Positions 1 to 7,839 of a stretch of DNA of 64,000 nt are shown piece after piece. Within the stretch, counting starts at the first letter, position 1, and the number at the start of each line of letters is the position of its first letter. The position numbers and the translations under genes were made by a program. Source of the stretch: an uncultured Lachnospiraceae bacterium (GTDB lineage Bacteria; Bacillota; Clostridia; Lachnospirales; Lachnospiraceae); the NCBI GenBank assembly GCA_944381635.1, contig CALWLY010000018.1:1-64000 (forward strand), written 5' to 3'. The notes beneath the pieces are model-generated. The model worked only from the letters and a program-made list of their open reading frames with translations. It did no database searches and had not been told where the DNA came from.

Positions 1-73
1 TTAGAAAAGCGAAAAGCAGATGCAGGGTTTCATAACCCCATCGGTGCCTTTCGCAGAAAGGCGGATTATAGAA

Positions 74-1846
74 ATGAATCTGACAGGAAAAAAGATAGCA
101 CTTGCGGCGGGAGCCGCTGTGGGGACTGCCGCTGTATTTTATGTTGGAAAGAAAATGAAAAATAAAACTGCAGGAAGGAATCAGACGCAAAGCAAGAACT
201 CTGATTCTAGCGCTGGTCCAAAAAAGGGAAAACAGAAGGTGAAAAAAGAGGAGGAAATGTTTCAGACAGACAGAGAGGCGTACTTTGTTGGCGGGGGATT
301 GGCATCGCTTGCAGGAGCGGCATATCTGATCCGGGATTGTGGAATGGATGGGAAAAAAATTCATATTTTAGAAGGAATGCCTATTCTTGGAGGCAGTAAT
401 GATGGAATAGGAACAGAACAGGAAGGTTTTGTCTGCAGGGGCGGAAGAATGTTAAACGAAGAAACTTATGAAAACTTCTGGGAACTGTTTCAGGATATTC
501 CTTCAAAAAATATGCCGGGGATGAGCGTCACAGAAGAAATCTTGAATTTTGATCATCTTCATCCTACACATGCGCAGGCCAGACTGATAGACAGAGACGG
601 CAGAATTTTGGATGTGACCACTATGGGATTTAGCAATAAAGATCGAATGCTTCTGGCAAAGCTGATGGCTATTCCGGAAGAAAAATTAGATGATATGACA
701 ATCGAGGAATGGTTCCATTCTGATCCAGAATTTTTTAAAACAAACTTCTGGTATATGTGGCAGACTACTTTTGCTTTTCAAAAATGGTCCAGTCTGTTTG
801 AGTTCAGACGCTACATGAATCGTATGATATTTGAGTTTTCCAGAATCGAAACTTTGGAAGGGGTGACAAGGACACCTTACAATCAGTATGATTCCGTTAT
901 ATTACCGTTGAAGGAATGGCTGGAAAATCAGGGTGTGGATTTCAGTATTAAAGCAAAAGTCACTGACTTGGATTTTGCGGAGGGAGATCAAATTACGGTA
1001 ACAGGAATTCGCCTGGAGAAAGAAGGGAAGGAGGAGCTGCTGTCGCTGAAGGAAAACGACCTTTGTTTTGTGACAAATGGCTGTATGACAGATAATGCAT
1101 CTCTGGGAGATTTGCACACTCCGCCCAAGTATCATCCGCAGAATCCTATGTCCGGGGAACTGTGGAGACGAATTGCCAGGAAAAAAGAGGGGCTTGGAAA
1201 TCCGGAGCCGTTTTTTGGAAAACCCGAGGAAACAAATTGGGAAAGTTTTACGGTTACCTGCAGAGGAAATGAACTTCTGAAGATGATAGAAAAATTTTCA
1301 GGAAATATTCCCGGAAGCGGAGCGCTTATGACGTTTCGCGATTCCAGCTGGCTAATGAGTATTGTGGTGGCCGCTCAGCCTCATTTTAAAAATCAGCCGA
1401 TGAACCAGACGATTTTCTGGGGATATGGTTTATATACAGATAAACTTGGCGATTATGTTAAGAAACCTATGAGGGAATGTACAGGCGAGGAAATTTTGGA
1501 AGAGCTTCTCTATCATTTTCACTGGCTGGATAAGAAAGAAGAGATTATGCAGGATATTGTAAATGTAATCCCCTGTATGATGCCTTATATTGATGCACAA
1601 TTTCAGCCAAGGAAGATGTCGGATCGTCCCAAGGTCGTGCCGGATGGCTCTACGAATTTTGCCATGCTGAGCCAGTTTGTGGAAATCCCAGAAGATATGG
1701 TGTTTACGGAAGAATATTCAGTTCGTGCAGCGAGAATGGCTGTATATAAGCTGATGAATGTGAAAAACAAGAAAATATGCCCTGTGACGGCGTATAATCG
1801 TGATCCTAAAATTCTGGCGAAAGCGGTAAAGACTTCTTTCCGATAA
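74..1846 (+). CDS. ohyA: Oleate hydratase (MCRA family) with N-terminal membrane segment
   Basis: FAD-dependent hydratase that adds water to the cis-9 double bond of unsaturated fatty acids, giving 10-hydroxy acids; in gut bacteria this is regarded as detoxification of oleate and linoleate. About 590 residues, the usual family length. The FAD-binding Rossmann motif VGGGLAS is at residues 72-78, followed by GGSNDG near 106-111 and the conserved RGGRMLNEETYENFWELF stretch. I chose the ATG at 74, with AAAGGCGG about 10 nt upstream, over an ATG at 20 that has no site. Odd: residues 7-24 form a hydrophobic segment followed by about 35 basic, polar residues before the FAD domain, which suggests the enzyme is held at the membrane where its substrate lies. 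The gene stands alone; its promoter is outside the window. Confidence 0.88.
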   Translation: MNLTGKKIALAAGAAVGTAAVFYVGKKMKNKTAGRNQTQSKNSDSSAGPKKGKQKVKKEEEMFQTDREAYFVGGGLASLAGAAYLIRDCGMDGKKIHILEGMPILGGSNDGIGTEQEGFVCRGGRMLNEETYENFWELFQDIPSKNMPGMSVTEEILNFDHLHPTHAQARLIDRDGRILDVTTMGFSNKDRMLLAKLMAIPEEKLDDMTIEEWFHSDPEFFKTNFWYMWQTTFAFQKWSSLFEFRRYMNRMIFEFSRIETLEGVTRTPYNQYDSVILPLKEWLENQGVDFSIKAKVTDLDFAEGDQITVTGIRLEKEGKEELLSLKENDLCFVTNGCMTDNASLGDLHTPPKYHPQNPMSGELWRRIARKKEGLGNPEPFFGKPEETNWESFTVTCRGNELLKMIEKFSGNIPGSGALMTFRDSSWLMSIVVAAQPHFKNQPMNQTIFWGYGLYTDKLGDYVKKPMRECTGEEILEELLYHFHWLDKKEEIMQDIVNVIPCMMPYIDAQFQPRKMSDRPKVVPDGSTNFAMLSQFVEIPEDMVFTEEYSVRAARMAVYKLMNVKNKKICPVTAYNRDPKILAKAVKTSFR

Positions 1847-1952
1847 TTTGAAATTATGGGAGTGCGCAGCACAAAACAATTCGTTTGGCATTTTTTGACT
1901 TTGTTGCCATATTATTATGCCAATCTCTTAAAATAATATCATATAACAAAAG

Positions 1953-1985
1953 TCCTTCCGGAATGCCGACTTCGGAGGGATTTTT
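1953..1985 (+). terminator. Rho-independent terminator after oleate hydratase
   Basis: TCCTTCCG pairs with CGGAGGGA (two G-U pairs) around a 12-nt loop and is followed by TTTTT. It closes the oleate hydratase unit 107 nt after the stop. The rest of 1847-2165 is AT-rich, and I see no convincing promoter for the next gene there. Confidence 0.75.
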
Positions 1986-2165
1986 GTCGTAGTACAGAAG
2001 TTAAGAGAACAACCTTCCGAAATGGATAAGATTGTTTTTTATGGAGCAGAAAAGTGGTAGAATAAGAACAATAGTAGAAATCAGATACACAAAAAGAAAG
2101 AGATAACTCAGGCTGAATAGATGACATAAGTAAAACAGAGAATACAATAGAAACGGAGGGTGGAA

Positions 2166-2660
2166 ATGAAACAGGAGCACAATAAAGGGAAAGGTTTGAC
2201 GACAGCAGTGATCCGTACGCAAATTGGGAACATAGAGATTGAAGAGAAGGAAGGGAATATTGTCAGGATAGAGTTTACGGAGGAGATGAATCCTACGGAT
2301 GAAAAAAATGTCACCAGCCCTGTTTTGCGGGAAGCCATAAAGCAGCTTCAGGAATATTTTGCGGGACAGCGAAAAGAATTTGATCTTCCCATAAAGATGC
2401 AGGGAACGGAATTTCAAAAAAAGGTGTGGCAGGCTTTGCAGGAGATTCCTTACGGGGAAGTATCTTCTTATGGGAAATTGGCTGAAAAAATCGGCAACTC
2501 CAAAGCAGGCCGGGCGGTAGGGATGGCGAATCATCGAAATCCAATTGCCATCGTTGTTCCATGCCACAGGGTAATTGGCAGCAACGGCAAGCTGGTCGGC
2601 TATGCGGGAGGACTGGATAAAAAAGAATGGCTGCTTGCAATGGAAAAGAAATATAAATAA
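2166..2660 (+). CDS. ogt: Methylated-DNA--protein-cysteine methyltransferase
   Basis: Suicide repair enzyme that moves the alkyl group from O6-alkylguanine onto its own cysteine. 164 residues. The C-terminal domain carries the active-site motif IVVPCHRVIG with the acceptor Cys133, preceded by the helix-turn-helix and arginine-finger region (GRAVGMANHRNP) and followed by GYAGGLDKKEWLL. The short N-terminal domain lacks Ada-type zinc cysteines, so this is the Ogt form. ATG 2166 sits 5 nt after GGAGGG; a GTG at 2160 overlaps that site and is unlikely to be the start. Single gene, convergent with the selenium/molybdenum operon. Confidence 0.93.
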   Translation: MKQEHNKGKGLTTAVIRTQIGNIEIEEKEGNIVRIEFTEEMNPTDEKNVTSPVLREAIKQLQEYFAGQRKEFDLPIKMQGTEFQKKVWQALQEIPYGEVSSYGKLAEKIGNSKAGRAVGMANHRNPIAIVVPCHRVIGSNGKLVGYAGGLDKKEWLLAMEKKYK

Positions 2661-2664
2661 AAAA

Positions 2665-2739
2665 GTGTGTGCCCTGGCACACACTCGCGCCGAGCGCGAT
2701 GCCGTCAGGCAATAGTTACCGGCAATCTCTGATTGCCTG
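2665..2739. terminator. Three tandem hairpins after ogt
   Basis: Three inverted repeats follow directly on each other: GTGTGTGCC/GGCACACAC (2665-2684), TCGCGC/GCGCGA (2685-2699) and CAGGCAAT/ATTGCCTG (2706-2739). None has a clear U-tract, so they may protect the 3' end or be remnants of a small repeat element rather than a simple terminator. Confidence 0.5.
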
Positions 2740-2740
2740 T

Positions 2741-2774
2741 GTGCTGAGTGCGCATCCACAGCGGAGCATATAAA
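2741..2774 (-). repeat. Dispersed intergenic repeat, copy A
   Basis: Read on the minus strand this holds the core GCTCCGCTGTGGATGCGC followed by ACTC. The same 22-nt core, with one difference, is at 39252-39273, and a more diverged version is near 34290-34305. This copy lacks the TATGCGAT hairpin that precedes the core in the other two. Confidence 0.55.
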
Positions 2775-2787
2775 GGAAGACAAAATT

Positions 2788-2837
2788 AAAGCGAGTGAGT
2801 GTAAAAGAGAAAGTTTCGTTTACATTCGCTCGCTTTT
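2788..2837. terminator. Bidirectional terminator between ogt and the Se/Mo operon
   Basis: An 18-nt imperfect inverted repeat, AAAGCGAGTGAGTGTAAA against TTTACATTCGCTCGCTTT, lies between two convergent units. TTTT on the plus side and a T-rich run on the minus side let it serve both. It closes the long minus-strand operon. Confidence 0.75.
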
Positions 2838-2872
2838 AGCATGCATGGATAATGGATAGAGGCAGCTGCTTT

Positions 2873-4543
2873 TTAGGACAAAGGCATTTCTTTAGAAACG
2901 GGGAGAAAGGCGATTTGCACTTGGCCTCCGCATATCATTCCGAGTTCTGCGCTCTCTGAGGAGGAGACATCATAAGTTTTAAATTCCACAGAGGAAACAG
3001 GTAAAAAGTCGTTCTGACTGTGGAAAAGATTTTGAAATTCCGGAAACTTGGTGGATATTTGATCAGGGAAAATCTTTGTGAGCAAATGATAAGGAATCTG
3101 TCCATCAAAAGGAAGAGAGTTTAGCATTTGGCGCATTTTTTTAAGCACATGATTTTCAAGATTTCCGCCGCCGACAGTTCCGGTGGCAGTGCCGTCAGAA
3201 GATAAAAACATCATGCTTCCACAGCCTCGCGGTGCAGAACCTTTTTTATCCACAATGACAGCCAGTATTCCACAAAGATTCTTTTGTTTTTCCAACTGCT
3301 GCAGTTCTTCGGAGAAAGAAGACACACAGGTTTGATTTCGCACTTGCACAAGTTCTGCGGCGATACTGATGGCAATTTCAGCCGGGGTCTGTCCTCCAAT
3401 CTTAAGTCCTATAGGAGCGTGGATAGACGAAAGCTGCTGCTTGGAAAAACCTTCCTGGATAAGTGACTCAAAAGTAGCAGCCACCTTAGCCCGGCTTCCA
3501 ATCATTCCCAGATAGCCATAGTCCGGACATTCCTTCAAAATTGTTGAGACGCAAAGTTTATCCCAGGCATGTCCCCTTGTCAGCACGGCGTAAAAACAAC
3601 CGGGCTCTTTGGGGATAATTTCTGACAGGGATTCAAAGGAATGGGTGTAAACGACTGCCTCGGGGAAATTTTGGGAATTGGAGAAATCCGGACGATCATC
3701 AATCACAGTGACCTGATAATCCAAAATTCTGGCAGTCTGGTATAGGGCCTTTGATACATGGCCTGCACCTAAAAGGACAAGGTGGGGCTGAGGAGAGAAC
3801 CAGGAGGAAGGAAAAAGAGAGGCAGAAAGATTCTGCTCCAATACGGCAGCTGCAGCATATTCATAAAAACTGTTTTTCTGACAGCAGTAAAGCTGTATGG
3901 GAATATGGGGATATTTTTCCTTCAGAGGTTCCAGGTAACCTCCTTTTATCAGTTTTTGAGCCCGGGAAAGAGTTAAAAGATCATTGCAGGTTACAGGAGA
4001 AGTGGATTTTTCTTCTTCTGTAAGATCATTTTCTGTGAGAAAGGAAGCGGCAAGGTATGCCCGGTGGCAAACTTCCACCAGCGGTCTGTTCAGGGCAGAC
4101 ATGCCGAAAACAACAAGGATCCTGTCTGTGTTGGCGGGAATAACAGGTTCGTGGGCGGCAGGAAACTTGGCAGGAAGATGTTTGGAGCCATCTCCCTCCA
4201 CAAGAACAAAGTCGGCAAGTGTGCAGGCTTTTTCGTAGACGCTTTCCGGCAGTGAAGTTATTTTGACAGGCAAAGCAGATGAAGTTTCCGGAGCGCTGTC
4301 GGAGGGAAGAGTATCTTCCGGGATAGCCGAAGTACCTGCAATGCAGATGCCCTGTGAATTGAGCATTTCTTCTATGCGGGAGAGCAGCAAACGATTGTCT
4401 GTCTCACAGACCCCGTGCTCTTTCGGATAGTACATATGAGTGGTTGTGGTGATCAGCACCCGTTTCCCTCTGGAATGCAAAAAAGAAGCAAGGGAATAAA
4501 TGGAGGAGGTTTTTCCTCCGCTTCCCACAAAAGTGATGACCAT
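2873..4543 (-). CDS. YqeC - XdhC fusion (selenium-dependent hydroxylase accessory protein)
   Basis: Last gene of the Se/Mo accessory operon, 556 residues. Residues 1 to about 235 are YqeC-like with a P-loop-type start (FVGSGGKTS, 6-14) and the stretch LVEGDGSKHLPAK. A Rossmann domain of XdhC type begins at LVLLGAGHVSKAL (255-267) and runs through IDDRPDFS and GMIGSRAK. The C-terminal part (about 400-556) is the CoxI-like half with DKKGSAPRGCGS, GTVGGGNLE and GMICGGQVQI. XdhC proteins bind and load the sulfurated molybdenum cofactor; YqeC is a marker of selenium-dependent molybdenum hydroxylases. In ordinary XdhC the CoxI half comes first, so the order here is reversed. ATG 4543 has AAAGGAG upstream; a GTG at 4558 lies inside that site. 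Confidence 0.85.
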   Translation of the reverse strand: MVITFVGSGGKTSSIYSLASFLHSRGKRVLITTTTHMYYPKEHGVCETDNRLLLSRIEEMLNSQGICIAGTSAIPEDTLPSDSAPETSSALPVKITSLPESVYEKACTLADFVLVEGDGSKHLPAKFPAAHEPVIPANTDRILVVFGMSALNRPLVEVCHRAYLAASFLTENDLTEEEKSTSPVTCNDLLTLSRAQKLIKGGYLEPLKEKYPHIPIQLYCCQKNSFYEYAAAAVLEQNLSASLFPSSWFSPQPHLVLLGAGHVSKALYQTARILDYQVTVIDDRPDFSNSQNFPEAVVYTHSFESLSEIIPKEPGCFYAVLTRGHAWDKLCVSTILKECPDYGYLGMIGSRAKVAATFESLIQEGFSKQQLSSIHAPIGLKIGGQTPAEIAISIAAELVQVRNQTCVSSFSEELQQLEKQKNLCGILAVIVDKKGSAPRGCGSMMFLSSDGTATGTVGGGNLENHVLKKMRQMLNSLPFDGQIPYHLLTKIFPDQISTKFPEFQNLFHSQNDFLPVSSVEFKTYDVSSSESAELGMICGGQVQIAFLPVSKEMPLS

Positions 4544-4570
4544 ATTTTCTCCTTTCACGCGGCAAAGCCG

Positions 4571-6241
4571 TCAGATGTTTTCAATAAATGGATTGGAAGA
4601 GGGAAGGCTGTCCTGCTGCAGTTCATCGGAAAGTATTTTGAGCGCATGCAGAATCTGATCGATTTCTTCCTTTGTGGTTGTGTAGGAAAAGCTGAAACGA
4701 ACCATTCCCTGATTTTTGGTGTGATAGTGTTCATGGACAAGGGGAGCACAATGAGCTCCTGTCCGGACGGCAATATGAAATCTGTCCCAAAGCAGCATGC
4801 CGATTCTGGAAGAGTCCTGATGGGACAGGTTCACAGAAAGAACAGGCGCGTGCAGGAAAGTATTCGGATTTCCATAACACTGCAGCAACGGAATTTTCTG
4901 TACCTGCCGGGCAAAATACCGGTAAAGTTCTTCTTCTCTTTTCTGGATTTTTTCCACTCCGGTTTCCAGAAGAAAGGAAACAGAGGCAAGCAGGCCGGCG
5001 ATTCCTGTAACGTTAGGCGTTCCGGCTTCCAAAGCTTCCGGTAGATTTTGCGGATGACGTCGCTCAAAGGATAAAAAGCCGCTTCCTCCGGTTTTCATCG
5101 GTGAGGGCAGAATTCTTTTTTTCAGGCACATTCCGCCGGTTCCCTGAGGTCCTCCCAGCCCTTTGTGACCGGTAAAAATAAGAACATCTATGTTGCTTTT
5201 TTCCATATCGATGGGAAAGATCCCTGCAGTCTGGGAAGCATCCAGCAGAAAAAGAATATTTTTTTCCCGGCATAGCGCGCCGATTTCAGAGACAGGCAGC
5301 ACATTGCCGGTAACGTTGGAGGCATGAGTACATACAATAGCCCTTGTATCTTCGCGTATGGCGGCGGCAAAATCCTGAACGGTCAGGCTTCCATCCTCAT
5401 TACACGGAAGAATCGTAAGAGAAAGTCCCCTTTCTTCCAGTTCATACAGAGGACGCAGGACGCTGTTGTGTTCAAGGACGGTAGTGATTACATGTCCGCT
5501 GGCCTGGCCGTGGGGGGAGAGAAGTCCTTTTATGGCGATATTCAGGGCTTCTGTGGCATTGGAACAAAAAACCACTTGTTCAGGGCCGGGAGCATGGAAA
5601 AGGCGTGCCAGCAGGAGACGGCATTCGAAGACGGTCTGGGAAGCTTTTAAAGCTGCGGGATAAGCCCCTCTGGATACATTGCCGCAGGTAAAAAGAGCCT
5701 GTTCCATAGCGGAAGCTGCAGACAGAGGCTTGTGAATATTGGTGGCAGCATAATCTGCATAAATAAAATCTTCTTCCCGCAGCCAGGTGCACCAGGTCTG
5801 GCCTTTGCGGACGCATTGACCCTGCTTTAACACAAGGACTTCTTTTCCAAGAAGAAAAGCTTCTTCCGGTTCTCTCACAGCAACGATCAGTGAGCCGGGG
5901 AAATCTTTCAGCAAATCCTGAATTTTTTTGATCACGTTTCTTTTCTGAGTCCGTGTAAGATGAAAAAAAGGCTCATCCACAAGTAAAAGTTCCGTGTCTG
6001 CTTTCAGACAGCGGAAAATATTTTCGGACAGACTCTGTTCAGGAAAAGCAAGGCAGTCCGGAGAAAGGAAACGAAACCTTTCCCCGCTGGTACCGGTAAG
6101 AGCCTTTTGCTTAGCAATAGCCTTTAAAAGGGCGGTTTTTCCGCTTCCGGATTCGCCTAAAAGGGCCAGACAGCCTTTTGGAGCTTCAAAGGAAACGTGA
6201 AGAGGAGGGGAGCTGTCTTCTTTTTGAATAGTAAAATACAA
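4571..6241 (-). CDS. Degenerate ABC ATPase fused to cysteine desulfurase (EF2568-like)
   Basis: 556 residues. The C-terminal domain (about 160-556) is a class V aminotransferase-fold cysteine desulfurase: the PLP lysine is Lys360 in IFTGHKGLGG and the catalytic cysteine is Cys498 in RTGAHCAPL. In this system such enzymes are thought to supply sulfur or mobilise selenium. The N-terminal 150 residues resemble an ABC ATPase of the molybdate or amino-acid importer kind, with Walker A GESGSGKT (29-36) and Walker B ELLLVDEP (84-91). Only about 48 residues separate them and no LSGGQ signature is present, so the helical subdomain is missing. Start: TTG 6241, 7 nt after GGGAGG and 22 nt after the yqeB stop; an in-frame ATG at 6397 would overlap yqeB by 134 nt and has no support. 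Confidence 0.82.
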   Translation of the reverse strand: MYFTIQKEDSSPPLHVSFEAPKGCLALLGESGSGKTALLKAIAKQKALTGTSGERFRFLSPDCLAFPEQSLSENIFRCLKADTELLLVDEPFFHLTRTQKRNVIKKIQDLLKDFPGSLIVAVREPEEAFLLGKEVLVLKQGQCVRKGQTWCTWLREEDFIYADYAATNIHKPLSAASAMEQALFTCGNVSRGAYPAALKASQTVFECRLLLARLFHAPGPEQVVFCSNATEALNIAIKGLLSPHGQASGHVITTVLEHNSVLRPLYELEERGLSLTILPCNEDGSLTVQDFAAAIREDTRAIVCTHASNVTGNVLPVSEIGALCREKNILFLLDASQTAGIFPIDMEKSNIDVLIFTGHKGLGGPQGTGGMCLKKRILPSPMKTGGSGFLSFERRHPQNLPEALEAGTPNVTGIAGLLASVSFLLETGVEKIQKREEELYRYFARQVQKIPLLQCYGNPNTFLHAPVLSVNLSHQDSSRIGMLLWDRFHIAVRTGAHCAPLVHEHYHTKNQGMVRFSFSYTTTKEEIDQILHALKILSDELQQDSLPSSNPFIENI

Positions 6242-6263
6242 GGTAATTCCTCCCGGATATGGC

Positions 6264-7100
6264 TTATTTGGGAATAAACTGTTCCAGATAAAGATTTTGT
6301 AAAATCGCTTCCAGAACACCGCCTGCAATGCAGCGGGCCTTGTCTGAAATCGTAAAACAATTTTCATATTCGGACAGTCTGGGATCGATATCTGCAATTT
6401 TAAAGCCTTTGGAAACAGGATAACCGTCTCTTAACAGTCCCCGCAAAAGTCCGTCAATGGAAGCGATGACAGGTATATTTCCCTGTTCGGTTTCGATATG
6501 AGCAATCTGCTGACCGGCTTTTACCGTGCTGGTGATTGCTGCATCCGCACGGAAGGTTCCGCAGGCGGGAGAGTGGATGACTCTTTCTTTGGAAAAGCCC
6601 GCAATAGGCCCCGGAATTCCGGTGTTTGGCAGGGCGCTTCCCCGGTAAATAAGTCTGCCCAGATTGTGGCCGCGCATCGTTTCGATTACCACATCCACAT
6701 CTTTTCCGGCTTCAAAGCCAGGACCAAGACCGATGGTGACAGGAGCCATATCTATATGGGTTCCAAGATTTTTTTTGGCGATCGCGGCGTCCACAAAGGC
6801 CAGGGGGGAAAAGGATTTCAGGCAGGAGGCCTCAGGATCAACCAGCATGGCTGCCTGCCCCTTTTCCATAATTTTTTCGGCTTCCTCCGGATTTTGAGCC
6901 AGAACACAGGTGACTCCTTCTACAGTGGCTTTTCCCTCGTATACGGCTTCGGAAAAAGCTGCTTTCCGGCGTATAGCTGACGGTTTATCTGTCTCGAGGA
7001 CGAGGACGGAAAAGCCGCACTGCATCAGTTTATGGATGGTGCCGGTGGCGATATCTCCGCCGCCGCGTACAATAATCAGATTTTTCATAATGTTTCTCAT
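6264..7100 (-). CDS. yqeB: YqeB, selenium-dependent molybdenum hydroxylase system protein (EF2563 family)
   Basis: 278-residue protein beginning with a Rossmann-like motif, IVRGGGDIATGTIHKL, and containing the family stretch GLGPGFEAGKDVDVVIET and GHNLGRLIYRGSA. The biochemical role is unknown; by co-occurrence it is a signature of selenium-dependent molybdenum hydroxylases, acting in cofactor maturation. It lies 5 nt after the YedF-like gene. Two starts are possible, ATG 7100 and ATG 7088 (starting MKNLIIVRGGG); neither has a strong ribosome binding site, so translation may depend on coupling. Confidence 0.88.
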   Translation of the reverse strand: MRNIMKNLIIVRGGGDIATGTIHKLMQCGFSVLVLETDKPSAIRRKAAFSEAVYEGKATVEGVTCVLAQNPEEAEKIMEKGQAAMLVDPEASCLKSFSPLAFVDAAIAKKNLGTHIDMAPVTIGLGPGFEAGKDVDVVIETMRGHNLGRLIYRGSALPNTGIPGPIAGFSKERVIHSPACGTFRADAAITSTVKAGQQIAHIETEQGNIPVIASIDGLLRGLLRDGYPVSKGFKIADIDPRLSEYENCFTISDKARCIAGGVLEAILQNLYLEQFIPK

Positions 7101-7105
7101 TCTTT

Positions 7106-7813
7106 TTAAGGTTTTAGTATAGTGTCTGCAAGAAGCTGTTTTTCTACAATTTCATACATGTTGGAAATTCCTCCCACCGCCAGCTTTTCTTTCAGATGGT
7201 AATAGTCAAGGCAAGTGCCGCAGGTGAGAATCTCCACGCCCTGTTTTTCCAGTGTGCGAATGTCATTGAGACATTCGGAATCCTGGCAGGTGAGAAAAGC
7301 TCCCCGATTATAGAAAAGTATGGCCAGGGGGAGAACATCCTGTTTTGTCAGGGCAAAGAAAAAGGATTTTATGAGAACTTTTCCCAGCTCTTTATCTCCG
7401 TCTCCCATAGTATCCGAGGAGATGACCACAACCTTCGCCGGGCGGGAAGGTGTTGTGGAAAGAAACGGTGAAGATGAAAAGAGCACGGAGGCGTCGCCGG
7501 TGCTTCCGGAAGTTTTTTTGGTGGAAGCAGGAGTCTGTACAGAAGCGGCATTTTCAGAGTTTTCATCCTGTGGGTGAGGAATGGCAGAGAAAAGTTTGTT
7601 TTGAATACGTACGGTAAAATTGCCGTCTTCCGTGTGCTCGCAAGAAGCTTCCAGTCCTTTATGGGCAGCCAGCTTTAATACATTTTGAGAAGCAATTTCA
7701 TTGTCAACAACCACCTGGACCATACCGCTTTCAGTCATGGATTCCAGGGCTTTTTTCGTTTCAATAACGGGAAGGGGACATTCTTTTTTTCTTGCATCAA
7801 TAGTCAGATTCAT
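7106..7813 (-). CDS. yedF: YedF-like selenium metabolism protein (TusA + DsrE-like domains)
   Basis: 235 residues. An N-terminal TusA/SirA domain has the persulfide-carrier motif KKECPLPVIETKKAL with Cys12. After a Ser/Thr/Pro-rich linker (about 70-105) comes a DsrE/F-like domain that starts VVVISSDTMGDGDKELG and holds CQDSE and LTCGTCLDYY. It is probably a sulfur or selenium relay between the desulfurase and SelD or the cofactor. ATG 7813 follows GGAGG by 7 nt; an ATG at 7825 overlaps the binding site. Seven genes of the operon lie within 1-40 nt of each other, so they are probably co-transcribed. Confidence 0.88.
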   Translation of the reverse strand: MNLTIDARKKECPLPVIETKKALESMTESGMVQVVVDNEIASQNVLKLAAHKGLEASCEHTEDGNFTVRIQNKLFSAIPHPQDENSENAASVQTPASTKKTSGSTGDASVLFSSSPFLSTTPSRPAKVVVISSDTMGDGDKELGKVLIKSFFFALTKQDVLPLAILFYNRGAFLTCQDSECLNDIRTLEKQGVEILTCGTCLDYYHLKEKLAVGGISNMYEIVEKQLLADTILKP

Positions 7814-7839
7814 AGTTTCCTCCATTTCTGTGCGAGCGA

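Noticed and set aside
2001-2783. 260-codon open frame opposite ogt
   Set aside because: It spans a terminator and both sides of ogt; Phe/Leu-rich translation with no family match.
4571-6241. Treating the N-terminal domain as a working molybdate-import ATPase (ModC)
   Set aside because: There is no LSGGQ and no helical domain, and no modA or modB nearby, so transport function is not supported.
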